Shown here in pieces: positions 1 through 8,737 of a stretch of 53,154 nt of DNA; position 1 is the stretch's first letter, and each line of letters opens with the position of its first letter. Source of the DNA: Acidobacteriaceae bacterium (GTDB taxonomy: Bacteria; Acidobacteriota; Terriglobia; Terriglobales; Acidobacteriaceae). The stretch spans positions 1-53,154 of the forward strand of contig PLOG01000163.1 of NCBI GenBank assembly GCA_003142935.1. The letters run 5' to 3'. A program made the translations under genes and the position numbers. Below the pieces are notes generated by a model that was not told where the DNA came from, made no database searches, and saw only the letters and a program-made list of their open reading frames with translations.

Positions 1-153
1 GCATTTATGCAACTAGCTCTAGAGACCAAAGTGCCATGCAGGACCAAAGACAAATTGCGTCAGGCTGCAACCAATCACATGGCGGCAATCGAAACCAATC
101 CGGAAAGAATCAAAACCTTCTTCAAAGACCCGCTCGTTGCATATGCTGCTTAA
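1..153 (+). CDS. C-terminal tail of an ORF cut by the window edge
   Basis: Frame 1 is open from the window edge to a TAA at 151-153 and encodes the last 50 residues of a protein ending in ERIKTFFKDPLVAYAA. The tail is basic and helical in character and is followed immediately by repeat-rich non-coding DNA. Tails of this kind occur on some transposases, but I cannot assign a family from 50 residues. No ribosome-binding site is implied, because the start lies outside the window. It may be a relic rather than an active gene. Confidence 0.35.
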   Translation, partial: AFMQLALETKVPCRTKDKLRQAATNHMAAIETNPERIKTFFKDPLVAYAA

Positions 154-640
154 TAGTATTTTCTTGCCGGATCAATAAGGCATCGCTTCCCATCGAAATT
201 TTCTGGGCAAATCTTTCGACTACGCTGCGCTCCACTTACTTGAAGCGAAAAGCAACTGCAAATTCCTCGGCTCCCTTTGGTCGCTCGGAATGACAGTCAG
301 TTTCGGGTGGTGTTGGCGTGCTCACGGAAGACGACAGCAGATCTTTCGACTACGCGAAGTCTGGTTTTCACGTTAATTGCTTCAGAAGCCGGTGCTTTCT
401 TCAGGGGCTAAAGCTCATGTATTTCTTCGCAGCTTGCAGTACGAATGAAGTCGTGCCCTGATACAGGACTTCGCGTACTCTCACATGACTTCGCGTATCT
501 TCAACGACTTCGCGCGTATGAGGCCGCAAAACAAAAGGAGGCTTGTCGCGATTGACGCAAATTTTGCACCACCATCGTTGGTAAGAAGCGAAGAGAAACC
601 CGATCGCCGATTCGGTGGGCTACACTCGCCGACGGTAGTG
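154..640. other. intergenic stretch with short dispersed repeats
   Basis: No convincing gene is present. The stretch holds two copies of ATCTTTCGACTACGC (211-225 and 341-355). At 265-296 there is a segment with CTCGG, CGCTCGG and GAATGACAG that resembles short intergenic repeats I associate with acidobacterial genomes. The small ORFs here have no family signature and overlap these repeats. Confidence 0.5.
467..514. repeat. three near-tandem copies of GACTTCGCG
   Basis: GACTTCGCG begins at 467, 487 and 506, giving a period of 19-20 bases. The intervening bases are only partly alike. It lies downstream of the minus-strand CRTAC1 gene. The function is unknown; it may be a degenerate intergenic repeat. 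Confidence 0.5.
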
Positions 641-2344
641 CTAAGGCTCCTCAACGGTGAGAATCTGGTCAGCGGCAACATTGTGCAACACCTGCCGGAT
701 CCCGCTTGGCCAACGGATTTCAATATCTTTGATCCGCTGGGCACCGCCCAAGCCAAAGTGCACCCGACTGTCACTCGAGGACGCGTAACCTACCGCTGTC
801 GTCACTTCATTCCACTGCTGGCGTCCATCTTCACTTGTAATGTGAATCTGTGCTCCGATTCCCATGCGATTGCTTTTGGTCCCTACAAGTTTCAAAAGTA
901 TCCAGTGGTTCCCTGTATTGGAAATGTTGCGAAGAAGCTTGACCGGTCCGTTGAGCACTGTCACCACAGCGTCTATGTGTCCATCGTTGAATATGTCGCC
1001 AAATGCAACGCCGCGGTGAGCGGCCGCAAGTTGGAAATCGGGCCCAGCCGTGCCGCTTACATCAGCGAACTTCCCATTACCCAGGTTACGGAACAGTGAA
1101 TTAGGCTCCGGATACTTTCGGCTTGGGGTCAACTCGCTGACGTTATCAAGCACATTGGCCCTTGCTACAAAAAGATCCTTCCATCCGTCATTATCAAAAT
1201 CGAAAATGCCATTGCCCCATCCCGACATCTCGTCGGTCGATTGCAGTCCGTTAGTCTGAGTTACATGATCGAAAACTCCGCCCCCGGCGTTCATCAACAG
1301 GGGAAACATCTGGTGCTCTACGGCCGTATACCAGATATCAGGCAACCCATCATTGTTTACATCCCGAAAATCCGACCCCATTCCTGAAAGCGTGAACCCC
1401 TCCGGAGAGTACGCCACGCCCGCCGACGCCCCAACTTCTTCGAATTTTTTGCCGTGAAGATTATGGAAGAGGAATGCCGGAGTTGTATCGTTCGCCACGA
1501 AGGCGTCGAGAAATCCGTCGCCGTCATAGTCTGCAAAGGAGACACTCATGCCCTTGCCCATATGCGCCGCGATCCCCGTCTCCTGCGAAACGTCGGTGAA
1601 GGTCCCGTCGCCATTATTGCGGTACAGGGTGTTATGAAGAGAAGTGTAATTTTTGGGATGACAGTAGGCCCGCACTCCGTCCTTCAGCAGGCATACCGGA
1701 TCTTTGTTTACCTCCCAGCCGCAGTAATTCACCACGAACAGGTCAAGCAAGCCATCGTTGTTGTAGTCGAACCAACCCGCCCCGACTGACCACATTTTCT
1801 TGCCGTTCATCTCGGCACCGCTCAGCCCAGCTTTCGCGGTTACGTCTGTGAATGTACCATCCCCGTTGTTGTGAAACAGTTGGTTGCCGTTGACGTTCGC
1901 AAGAAATATGTCCGGCCAGCCGTCGTTGTCAAAGTCGCCCACAGCTACGCCCATTCCGTAGCCCGCGCCTGCGAGCCCGGCACGCTCGGTGACGTCGGTA
2001 AATGTGCCGTCGTGATTATTTCGATATAGACGGTTCCAGTATGCCGGAGATTCTTTTTGCAGCGAAGGTATGGCCGCGCCGTTCACCAGGTAGATATCCA
2101 GCCACCCGTCTCCGTCATAGTCGAGCAGCGCGACTCCGGCAACCATGGTTTCTATCTGATTCTTGTTTGCAGTCGGGGAGTTTTGAGTCGTGAAGCGCAG
2201 GCCTGCTTTGGCAGCAATGTCCTCGAACCGAATGGTCCCCGAATTGCCCGATGTTTGTGCCGAGGCATTCGATTTGACGAAAGCAGGAGTCAGCGCGATC
2301 GTGGCGACCAGACTGACGGCAAGTATCACGGTTAAGAAACGCAT
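641..2344 (-). CDS. secreted CRTAC1-family FG-GAP/VCBS repeat protein with C-terminal ASPIC/UnbV domain
   Basis: This is an exported beta-propeller protein of 567 residues from the chosen start. The start is placed at the ATG at 2344, which gives a clean signal peptide (MRFLTVILAVSLVATIAL...). The upstream in-frame extension is basic and non-hydrophobic. Repeated calcium-binding FG-GAP motifs such as DYDGDGWLDIYLVN, DFDNDGWPDIFLAN and DYDGDGFLDAFVAN run through most of the chain. The last ~90 residues match the ASPIC/UnbV domain (NHWILLKLVG, GIGAQI, EIRWPSGI). The family is abundant in Acidobacteriota and its role is poorly defined; adhesion or extracellular binding is usually proposed. It stands alone, transcribed away from the neighbouring remnants. 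The family call is secure, the biological role is not. Confidence 0.93.
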   Translation of the reverse strand: MRFLTVILAVSLVATIALTPAFVKSNASAQTSGNSGTIRFEDIAAKAGLRFTTQNSPTANKNQIETMVAGVALLDYDGDGWLDIYLVNGAAIPSLQKESPAYWNRLYRNNHDGTFTDVTERAGLAGAGYGMGVAVGDFDNDGWPDIFLANVNGNQLFHNNGDGTFTDVTAKAGLSGAEMNGKKMWSVGAGWFDYNNDGLLDLFVVNYCGWEVNKDPVCLLKDGVRAYCHPKNYTSLHNTLYRNNGDGTFTDVSQETGIAAHMGKGMSVSFADYDGDGFLDAFVANDTTPAFLFHNLHGKKFEEVGASAGVAYSPEGFTLSGMGSDFRDVNNDGLPDIWYTAVEHQMFPLLMNAGGGVFDHVTQTNGLQSTDEMSGWGNGIFDFDNDGWKDLFVARANVLDNVSELTPSRKYPEPNSLFRNLGNGKFADVSGTAGPDFQLAAAHRGVAFGDIFNDGHIDAVVTVLNGPVKLLRNISNTGNHWILLKLVGTKSNRMGIGAQIHITSEDGRQQWNEVTTAVGYASSSDSRVHFGLGGAQRIKDIEIRWPSGIRQVLHNVAADQILTVEEP

Positions 2345-2400
2345 GAAGAGTGAATGGGACAAATGGTTCGTCTGCCGGGATGTTTCCGCAATCCGGTGCT

Positions 2401-2816
2401 TCAAAATGATATCCCGCCTCTGACGAGTATAGCGGGTTCCTCTCGCTCAGTGACGCGTTTCCGCTCCTGTGACCTCGCGGCGTTCAGCCGCACATCATCA
2501 GGTATCACTACCGCGCCCCATGGCGTATTTGCGGAGAGAACGTGAGCGTGCCAGACGGCCTGTTGGACTTTGCCTGCCTTTAGATAATAATGCAGTGCAG
2601 GACAACTGCCGAGTACCACTTCATCCATTTGTCGTGGTTCGGCAATGCCTCACACAGCCGGATCAGAGCTATGATCGGCTCCTGTTCTTGACCGACATGA
2701 AGACGGTGAAACAGGTTCTCCCGTTTGGGGCTGGTATAGAAATATCCAGTCAGGGGAATGCTCCACGGCTGCAGTTTGCGTTCCTGCGATGCCAGCACTT
2801 GATTGCCCAGAGCCAC
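2401..2816 (-). pseudogene. frameshifted remnant of a larger enzyme gene
   Basis: Two overlapping minus-strand frames read as one protein broken by a frameshift. The first contains SIPLTGYFYTSPKRENLFHR, then EEPI-like text (EPIIALIRLCEALP) and KWMKWYSAVVLH, and stops in TAA. One base away the next frame continues with HYYLKAGKVQQAVWHAHVLS. The strong amphipathic and aromatic character suggests a helical (alpha/alpha)6 enzyme of the glycoside-hydrolase kind, but I cannot name the family. No start codon, signal peptide or full-length frame survives. The neighbouring CBM9-like gene may have belonged to the same locus. Confidence 0.45.
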
Positions 2817-3001
2817 AGCGCTCGAACAATGATGGCGAGAGAAGCGCCTGGTGCTCTACAATAGGGCGATGCTCAATAGCTCTGTGGGCGATGATCAGCA
2901 GGCGCAGAAAGAACTTCGAGAAGCACTTTTGGCGCCTGACCCCCTGATGGCATATCACTTGACGCGGCTTGCAGTGTCGAGCAATCCCTAGGGAGTTAAG
3001 A

Positions 3002-3724
3002 ATGTTGGGGTTAAAAATCTCCGTGATTGGGTTCATTTGCGTCTCGACGATGCTTTTCACTTGCTGCGGTGAAGTGCTCGCGGACGATCGGATCATTCAG
3101 AGCAACTGGGCCGATTCGGACCCAAGTCTTGACACGAATCCCGCGTCTTTATTTTGGCGAGATTCTTTGCCGACCTATATGGACGCAGATGCCCATGGGA
3201 AGCCTGACCCGAGGTATCGTACGGAAGTTCGAACACGGTGGACGGCAAAGAATCTGTACTTCCTGTTCGTTTGCCCATACGAAGAGCTCAACCTGAAGCC
3301 AAATCCAAATCGGTCGGTCGAGACGAACGAACTTTGGAACTGGGATGTGGCGGAAGTTTTCATCGGAGCCGATTTCACTGACATCCGGCGATACAAGGAA
3401 TTTGAGATTTCTCCGCAGAGCGAGTGGGTTGATTTGGAGATTGACCTCAGTAAACCGCATCACGAGGATGGTTGGAAGTGGAACTCCGGGTTTCAGGTTT
3501 CAGCGCGAATCGATGAGGCTGCCCATGTTTGGTACGGGGCGATGAAAATTCCTTATTCTGCCATCGATAATCGCCAGGCGGCGCAGGGCAATATGCTTCG
3601 GATCAACCTGTTTCGGAGCCAAGGGCCGGCATCGGCTCGGCATCAGATTGCGTGGCGCTCCCCGATGAGCGACAGCTTTCATGTGCCGGAACGATTTGGG
3701 TTGCTTAGACTCGTGAAGAAGTAG
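3002..3724 (+). CDS. exported carbohydrate-binding family 9-like protein
   Basis: This is a 240-residue protein built around a single CBM9-like beta-sandwich. I chose the ATG at 3002 because GGGAG lies about 7 bases upstream and the N-terminus then reads as a signal peptide (MLGLKISVIGF...) ending near VLA. Features typical of the family are TRWTAKNLYFLFVCPYEELN, NELWNWDVAEVFIGADF, the YKEFEISPQSEWVDLEID stretch, and the closing AWRSPMSDSFHVPERFG. Such proteins bind sugar polymers and often accompany glycoside hydrolases, but no catalytic residues are evident. It is probably monocistronic. The family call is good; the ligand is unknown. Confidence 0.88.
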   Translation: MLGLKISVIGFICVSTMLFTCCGEVLADDRIIQSNWADSDPSLDTNPASLFWRDSLPTYMDADAHGKPDPRYRTEVRTRWTAKNLYFLFVCPYEELNLKPNPNRSVETNELWNWDVAEVFIGADFTDIRRYKEFEISPQSEWVDLEIDLSKPHHEDGWKWNSGFQVSARIDEAAHVWYGAMKIPYSAIDNRQAAQGNMLRINLFRSQGPASARHQIAWRSPMSDSFHVPERFGLLRLVKK

Positions 3725-3871
3725 CGACGCGGGTAAGACAAGTTCCGACCAGGTACATTTCAGCAAGTAGCCTGCGGTCGCCCATTGAACGAAGCTGCGG
3801 TGGGATCAGATTTGCCGCACGCGTTCAACGCTGCATGTGTATTCAGTCTGCGCGGCTATTGTGCCTTATCT

Positions 3872-4822
3872 CTATTGTGGGCTTTCAGAGCCTTGCCCAG
3901 AAGTGAGACTGCGGTGAATGGAGAATTCTTTTTCTGCTTCCTCTTTGTGCCCGGATCTCTGGAGTGCCGTAGCAAGCGTGTGATGCACCTCCGGATTTCC
4001 CGGCGTGAGGCGCTCCGCGCTGCGCAGTGGGGGAACTGCCTCTTCATATTTTTTCAAACTCACGAGACAAAGCCCCTCGCCGAGATAGGCCTCCGCAAAA
4101 TTGGGATTGAACTTGATCGCCTCAGAGAATTGTGGAATTGCCTCATCGCATTTCTCATCCCTACGCGCAAGTTCTCCCAAAATATAGTGTGCGCCAGCAT
4201 TACTCGGATCGATCATAATTTCCTTGAGGAACTCTTGCCTGGCACGTTCCACGGCTTCGGGCCCTGCGTCCGGCCGCGAGAGAAGCAGCCTGCCCAACAA
4301 GAAGTGGATGCCGCGAACGTTCTGGTCTTTTTGCATTATTGCTTCGTACTCACGCTGAGCAAGGTCCCACTTACCCTCCATTTCGAGGGCTTCAGCGTTC
4401 AACTTGTGTGCGGCGATGGATTGCGGAGCATCGCGACCAAGATCCTGGGCTGTTCGCGTTGACAGGTCGGAATAGGCGTGGACGATTACAAAGAGGACGT
4501 CCGGGTCCTTGGGAAATTGCCTGGTCAACAACCGGATGAATTCATCAGTCGAGTCACGGTCATCCATGGCCAGGGAACAGCGAACGCCGAGCACGCCAGC
4601 CTGTTTCCGCACCTCAGCGGGGACGGTGGACGCCATTGCATGTTTCAGTGCAGGGATGCTTTCGCCGCAGCGTCCCTGCTCCGCCAGACCGATTGCTTTC
4701 TCGGAAGTTAGAACAGGTCGCGAACTGGGAGCCGGGGATTGCTGAGCGAGCAGGATCGACCCGTGCCAGAAACAACCCAGTAAGGCGGGAATTGCCGCGG
4801 CCTTCGCCAAGTACCTACACAT
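3872..4822 (-). CDS. exported tetratricopeptide-repeat protein
   Basis: From the ATG at 4822 (MCRYLAKAAAIPALLG...) the protein is 316 residues with a signal peptide ending near LLAQQ. The remainder is TPR helices: NAEALEMEGKWDLAQREYEA, then HFLLGRLLLSRPDAGPE, HYILGELARRDEKCDEAIPQ, AYLGEGLCLVSLKKYEEAVP and HHTLATALQRSGHKEEAEKE. TPR solenoids mediate protein-protein contacts, and no enzymatic domain is present. The longer upstream frame overlaps the terminator hairpin of the TonB gene and is unlikely to be used. The partner is unknown. Confidence 0.87.
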   Translation of the reverse strand: MCRYLAKAAAIPALLGCFWHGSILLAQQSPAPSSRPVLTSEKAIGLAEQGRCGESIPALKHAMASTVPAEVRKQAGVLGVRCSLAMDDRDSTDEFIRLLTRQFPKDPDVLFVIVHAYSDLSTRTAQDLGRDAPQSIAAHKLNAEALEMEGKWDLAQREYEAIMQKDQNVRGIHFLLGRLLLSRPDAGPEAVERARQEFLKEIMIDPSNAGAHYILGELARRDEKCDEAIPQFSEAIKFNPNFAEAYLGEGLCLVSLKKYEEAVPPLRSAERLTPGNPEVHHTLATALQRSGHKEEAEKEFSIHRSLTSGQGSESPQ

Positions 4823-4864
4823 CTGGAAGTGAATTTCGAGAGTCCTTCTCTGAAGATTAACGTA

Positions 4865-4898
4865 AATGATGCAGGCGAGGTTGCTCGCCTGCATCATT
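4865..4898 (-). terminator. perfect 15-bp hairpin downstream of the TonB-receptor gene
   Basis: AATGATGCAGGCGAG (4865-4879) is exactly complementary to CTCGCCTGCATCATT (4884-4898), with a GTTG loop. It sits 16 bases past the stop of the minus-strand receptor gene and just upstream of the TPR gene. No long T-run follows, so it could instead act as an mRNA stabiliser. Confidence 0.75.
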
Positions 4899-4913
4899 AT
4901 ACGTGCCTTATTG

Positions 4914-7900
4914 TCAGTAGTAGAGTTTCATCGCCAACTGTATGTTCCTTGGGGGTTGAGCACCGGTAATCTGTCCCATTTGGGCTCCGATACCCATGTT
5001 GGGTGCGTCGTATTGAACATGGTTGAAAGCGTTGATGAAGTCGGTTCGGAACTGCAACCGGAATCGCTCGGTGATTGGGAAGTCCTTATGCACACTCATG
5101 TCGACGTCGGTGTAATGGGGCGAACGCAGCCCATCGAGTTGAGGTGAGCAGTTGCCGAAGGTGCCAGTCGCCGGCTGGGTGAATTGTCCAGTATTGGTGA
5201 ACCACTGTACGCCTCCCGTGATCGCTGTCTTCGTGATCGACGGGATGCCACTGCAGTCTGCTCGCGCTCCGCGGGAGTTTGTACCAGAATTATCGTCAGC
5301 ATTATAAACCGGCAATGGCCAGCCGGTACGGAAAGAGACGATAGGGCTAACCGCCCATCCTCCAATCACCTCATTGACTGCCCCATTTACGTTCTTCCCC
5401 AACATCTTTCCACGCCCCATGGGAAGATCGTAAACCGCATACGATGAAAGGACGTGAGTGGCATCGTAGTAGCATGGCGCATACTCCGATCGCTGATCGT
5501 AGACGTTCTGCCAATATGCTGAGGCACTCAGGGCATTGCTCCACGCGCCGTAATACCCCGTGCTGTCAGACATGCACTTGGAGAAGGTATACGAGACCTG
5601 ATACTGCAAACCGTGGCTGATCTCTTTCTGCAGCACGGCTTGCAACGAGTTGTATCTCATGGTGCCATTGGACTTGGTGCCTGAAGCAACCGCACTTGCG
5701 CCCAAAACGGCGTAGAGTGTCGGGTTGGCTGCGAAATAGGGGCTGGGCGCCGTGGTCCCATCCGGCAGCAACTCTCTCTGCGCATAGTCGAAGGGCACCA
5801 TCAGGTGAGTTCCCCTCTGCCCCACATACCCGACTTGGGCCGTCATATTACCGGCAAATTGGTGTTGGACCGCCGCGCTGTATTGGTCCGCGATGGCAGG
5901 CTGCACCTTGGGATCCCAAATCCGGAGTTGGGCATTAGCGTAGCAGGCATAAGCCGGCGCAGCGCAAGAGGCGCCCGTAGCCGAACCCACAATGCCATCC
6001 GTTGAATCGGTCCCAGGTAGCGCAACGTCGCTAGAGACCGAATTGATTTCTGCCGGAACGAAGGGTGGATTGAGTGGCAGACGAAGGTTTGTGCCCGTAC
6101 CTTCCATATACGAAGAAATTGTGAAGGCGCCGCGGAATACCGTGCGTCCGCCCAATACCGCTGGAGTCCACGCGAACCCGATGCGGGGCTGGAAGTCCCT
6201 GCCTCCATAGAAGCCGTCGTAGAGCGCGCGACTGGCCCCGTTCTTGCCTGCGAGGTCGATATTGCCGGTAGCGAAGTTGTAGTTCGCTTGCTGGTCGTTG
6301 GCTTCCACCCAGGGGGTGTGCGCATCGTACCGCAGACCGAGATTCAAGGTTAAGCTGTCCGTGAGGCGCCACGTGTCTTCCGCATAAGCCCCGATAACGT
6401 CGCTGGATTGCTGCCAGGTACCCCCGGTACTTATCCCGCGACCGAATTGATAGTCGAGGCCGAGGACAAAATCGGCGCCACCGTCACCACCACCACCTCC
6501 AATAGCCTGACTGGTAAACGACCCATTGTAGTCCATGAGACCAAGTTCACCGTTGTTACCGGCGTAGAAGGTCTTGAGAGTCTCGTAGTTCAACTGACCG
6601 CCAAACTTGAAGTTATGCCGTCCGTGGCTCCAACTCAACCCATCCTCGAACTGCCAGACGTGGTCATCGAAGCTCTGGGTCTCCTCACTGGTTCCTATGC
6701 TGTTCACATCTGTATTGGTGAAGGTGAGACTCATCAAGCCAGGAATACCTGCAGGATTGCCGTTCCCAATGCCCAGCGTGTTGCCAAACTCCCCAACGCT
6801 GGATGCCCAAGCGTTGCCAGTATTCAGCACGATATGGCTCCAACCAACGCGGGCATCGTTCACCCAATTGTTTCCGATCGTGCGAGTCCAGTCGCCAACC
6901 GTGTTGTAAATCGGCGTCGTTCCGTAGCCATTCCCCAACAGTGCCTGCGAATTGGCGGATGGATTGTTTTGATAAGCCCTGGTGAAGCGATAGGAGATGT
7001 TGTCCTTTTGTGTAAGCTTGAAGTCTATCCTCAGATCGCCCTGCGCCTCATCTTCGGCTGAATTACTCGTATTCACCGAATTGAATTGCAGCCCAGTGTT
7101 GATGGGAGTCGGATACAGACTTGACGCAAATAAGGCAGCCGCTACCGGGCTGATCATGACAGCCGGAATTACGTTCTTGGGAAAGGGTTGGCGCGTCGCA
7201 GCGGGCGCTGATGAGGCTGTGCACGGGGCGGTAAAGGAGGCGCAGGGGTTGTAGAGCTGCACTCCGGTGTCTGTTGGAGCCGCGTTCTGGCAGACGCCAT
7301 TCGAGTCGAACGCTCCGCCATGTAGCGTGCAGATATCACCGTAGTCCCCGCCTCGCTCAGCGGCGGTGAAAACCGTTTTTGTACCCGACGAATTTGGGGT
7401 ATCAAATAGCTGATCCTGAATGTCGGCAAAGAAGAAAAGTCTATTCTTGAAAATCGGCCCCCCAACGGTGCCGCCAAACATATTCCACCGCAGCGCAGCC
7501 GTTGGAAGCACAGGATTCGCCAGCTTATTCGACCAGCTGTTCGCGTTTAGAACGTCGTTGCGGAAAAACTCCCAAACATCGCCGTGAAAGGCATTGGTGC
7601 CGGACTTGATCGTCGCGTTGACGATTCCGCCTTCAAAATTGCCGAACTCTGCCGGTGCGTTGCTCGTAATCAGGTTGAACTCCTGGATCGCGTCCGGAGC
7701 CGGCGTGTAACCCAGCAAATTATCCGAGACCTGATTGTTGTCCATGCCATCGAGCATGAAGTTATTTGCCTGCTCGCGATTGCCGTTGATCAACGGACGG
7801 CCGCCATAACCGGCGGTGTTGTTCCCGTTATTGAAACTACTCGGATCGGTCGAAACCGCGCCCGGCGCGAGCAGCGTCAGTTGCACGTAATTGCGCGAAG

Positions 7901-8354
7901 CCAGCGGAAGATTGTCGTTGGTTGCTGAATTGATGACAGTGTCGACCTGTGTCGTCTCTGTTGCAAGGATGGGCGCTGAGCCGGTTACTTCCACCGTCTC
8001 GGTCGTCTGACCGACTTTCATCGCCACGTCGACACGGGCTACTTGATTCAACGTAAGCACAAATGCCGGGTAGGATGCGAGAGAAAACCCGCTTTTCTCG
8101 ACTTTAACGACATAGGTGCCAACGGGAAGTTGGGCGATCCGATAAAGACCGGTGTCGTTCGTCAGAGCCTTGTAAGTCTCACCGCGCTCCTGTGACGTTG
8201 CCGTCACCGTGGCTCCAGGCAAAGCGGCGCCCCTTGGATCCGTTACCGTTCCGGTAATGGAAGCCGTTACTTCCTGACTCCAGCCGAAATGACAAATTCC
8301 GGCTACTGCCGCAAATAGAAGGAGCGAACGGAACAACGTTAAAAAACTCCTCAT
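4914..8354 (-). CDS. TonB-dependent (Oar-like) outer-membrane receptor with carboxypeptidase-regulatory N-domain
   Basis: This 1146-residue outer-membrane transporter imports a large substrate using TonB energy. The start is supported by AGGAGG 6 bases before the ATG at 8354 and by a signal peptide ending at GWSQ. Residues ~27-115 form a CarboxypepD_reg-like beta-sandwich (SITGTVTDPRGAALPGATVT, GLYRIAQLPVGTYVV). Next come a plug domain (VEVTGSAPILATETTQVDTV, GRPLINGNREQANNFMLDGM) and a long beta-barrel ending in LAMKLYY, an aromatic C-terminus typical of barrels. These receptors are greatly expanded in Acidobacteriota and usually serve sugars. It is divergent from a GntR regulator and close to chitinases, so a chitin-oligosaccharide cargo is a reasonable but unproven inference. 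Confidence 0.93.
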   Translation of the reverse strand: MRSFLTLFRSLLLFAAVAGICHFGWSQEVTASITGTVTDPRGAALPGATVTATSQERGETYKALTNDTGLYRIAQLPVGTYVVKVEKSGFSLASYPAFVLTLNQVARVDVAMKVGQTTETVEVTGSAPILATETTQVDTVINSATNDNLPLASRNYVQLTLLAPGAVSTDPSSFNNGNNTAGYGGRPLINGNREQANNFMLDGMDNNQVSDNLLGYTPAPDAIQEFNLITSNAPAEFGNFEGGIVNATIKSGTNAFHGDVWEFFRNDVLNANSWSNKLANPVLPTAALRWNMFGGTVGGPIFKNRLFFFADIQDQLFDTPNSSGTKTVFTAAERGGDYGDICTLHGGAFDSNGVCQNAAPTDTGVQLYNPCASFTAPCTASSAPAATRQPFPKNVIPAVMISPVAAALFASSLYPTPINTGLQFNSVNTSNSAEDEAQGDLRIDFKLTQKDNISYRFTRAYQNNPSANSQALLGNGYGTTPIYNTVGDWTRTIGNNWVNDARVGWSHIVLNTGNAWASSVGEFGNTLGIGNGNPAGIPGLMSLTFTNTDVNSIGTSEETQSFDDHVWQFEDGLSWSHGRHNFKFGGQLNYETLKTFYAGNNGELGLMDYNGSFTSQAIGGGGGDGGADFVLGLDYQFGRGISTGGTWQQSSDVIGAYAEDTWRLTDSLTLNLGLRYDAHTPWVEANDQQANYNFATGNIDLAGKNGASRALYDGFYGGRDFQPRIGFAWTPAVLGGRTVFRGAFTISSYMEGTGTNLRLPLNPPFVPAEINSVSSDVALPGTDSTDGIVGSATGASCAAPAYACYANAQLRIWDPKVQPAIADQYSAAVQHQFAGNMTAQVGYVGQRGTHLMVPFDYAQRELLPDGTTAPSPYFAANPTLYAVLGASAVASGTKSNGTMRYNSLQAVLQKEISHGLQYQVSYTFSKCMSDSTGYYGAWSNALSASAYWQNVYDQRSEYAPCYYDATHVLSSYAVYDLPMGRGKMLGKNVNGAVNEVIGGWAVSPIVSFRTGWPLPVYNADDNSGTNSRGARADCSGIPSITKTAITGGVQWFTNTGQFTQPATGTFGNCSPQLDGLRSPHYTDVDMSVHKDFPITERFRLQFRTDFINAFNHVQYDAPNMGIGAQMGQITGAQPPRNIQLAMKLYY

Positions 8355-8372
8355 TACATGCCTCCTGAAATT

Positions 8373-8423
8373 TCAACAAATGTTGATAGGCTATGCTATA
8401 TAGCGGATTGCGCCGCAAGTCAA
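8373..8423 (-). promoter_or_regulatory. sigma-70-like promoter plus palindromic operator candidate for the TonB receptor
   Basis: On the minus strand TTGACT (8418-8423) and TATAGC (8395-8400) are 17 bases apart, a canonical -35/-10 layout. Just downstream, at the expected start of transcription, is the palindrome TCAACA-AA-TGTTGA (8373-8386). A repressor bound there would block initiation. The divergently encoded GntR protein is the obvious candidate, but the palindrome is not a clear HutC-type GTNTANAC site, so the pairing is a guess. Confidence 0.5.
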
Positions 8424-8695
8424 GCAAAAAATTGCATTTGTGATCCCAAATTCCTATTGAAACGATTTACTGCTCGAAGGGGCCAACACTGTGGGTAGCG
8501 AGGTTCGCGCCTAGGCGTTCGACCGCCCAATAGTATATCTAAGGAGTTTGTTTTTAATGATTTAAGTATTACTTCAAAACGTTCACTACTCGCCTCGCGA
8601 GACACATCCCTTCACCCGCCCGTCCCCGCCGTGGTATATATCTCTTCTGGATTCTGCTGACTGTGCTCATATGCAGTTCCTGTTGGAGCACTAGA

Positions 8696-8714
8696 GCACT
8701 TTGTAGTAAAGTGC
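8696..8714 (+). promoter_or_regulatory. inverted repeat upstream of the GntR gene
   Basis: GCACTTT and AAAGTGC are separated by GTAGT and lie 24-42 bases before the GntR start codon. The position suits autoregulation by the encoded regulator or a small hairpin in the leader. There is no direct evidence beyond the symmetry. Confidence 0.4.
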
Positions 8715-8737
8715 ATCTTCGTAGGGAGCGTTTCGTA

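Noticed and set aside
467-514. CRISPR array
   Set aside because: Repeats of nine bases with 10-11-base gaps are far too short, only three copies exist, and no cas gene is nearby.
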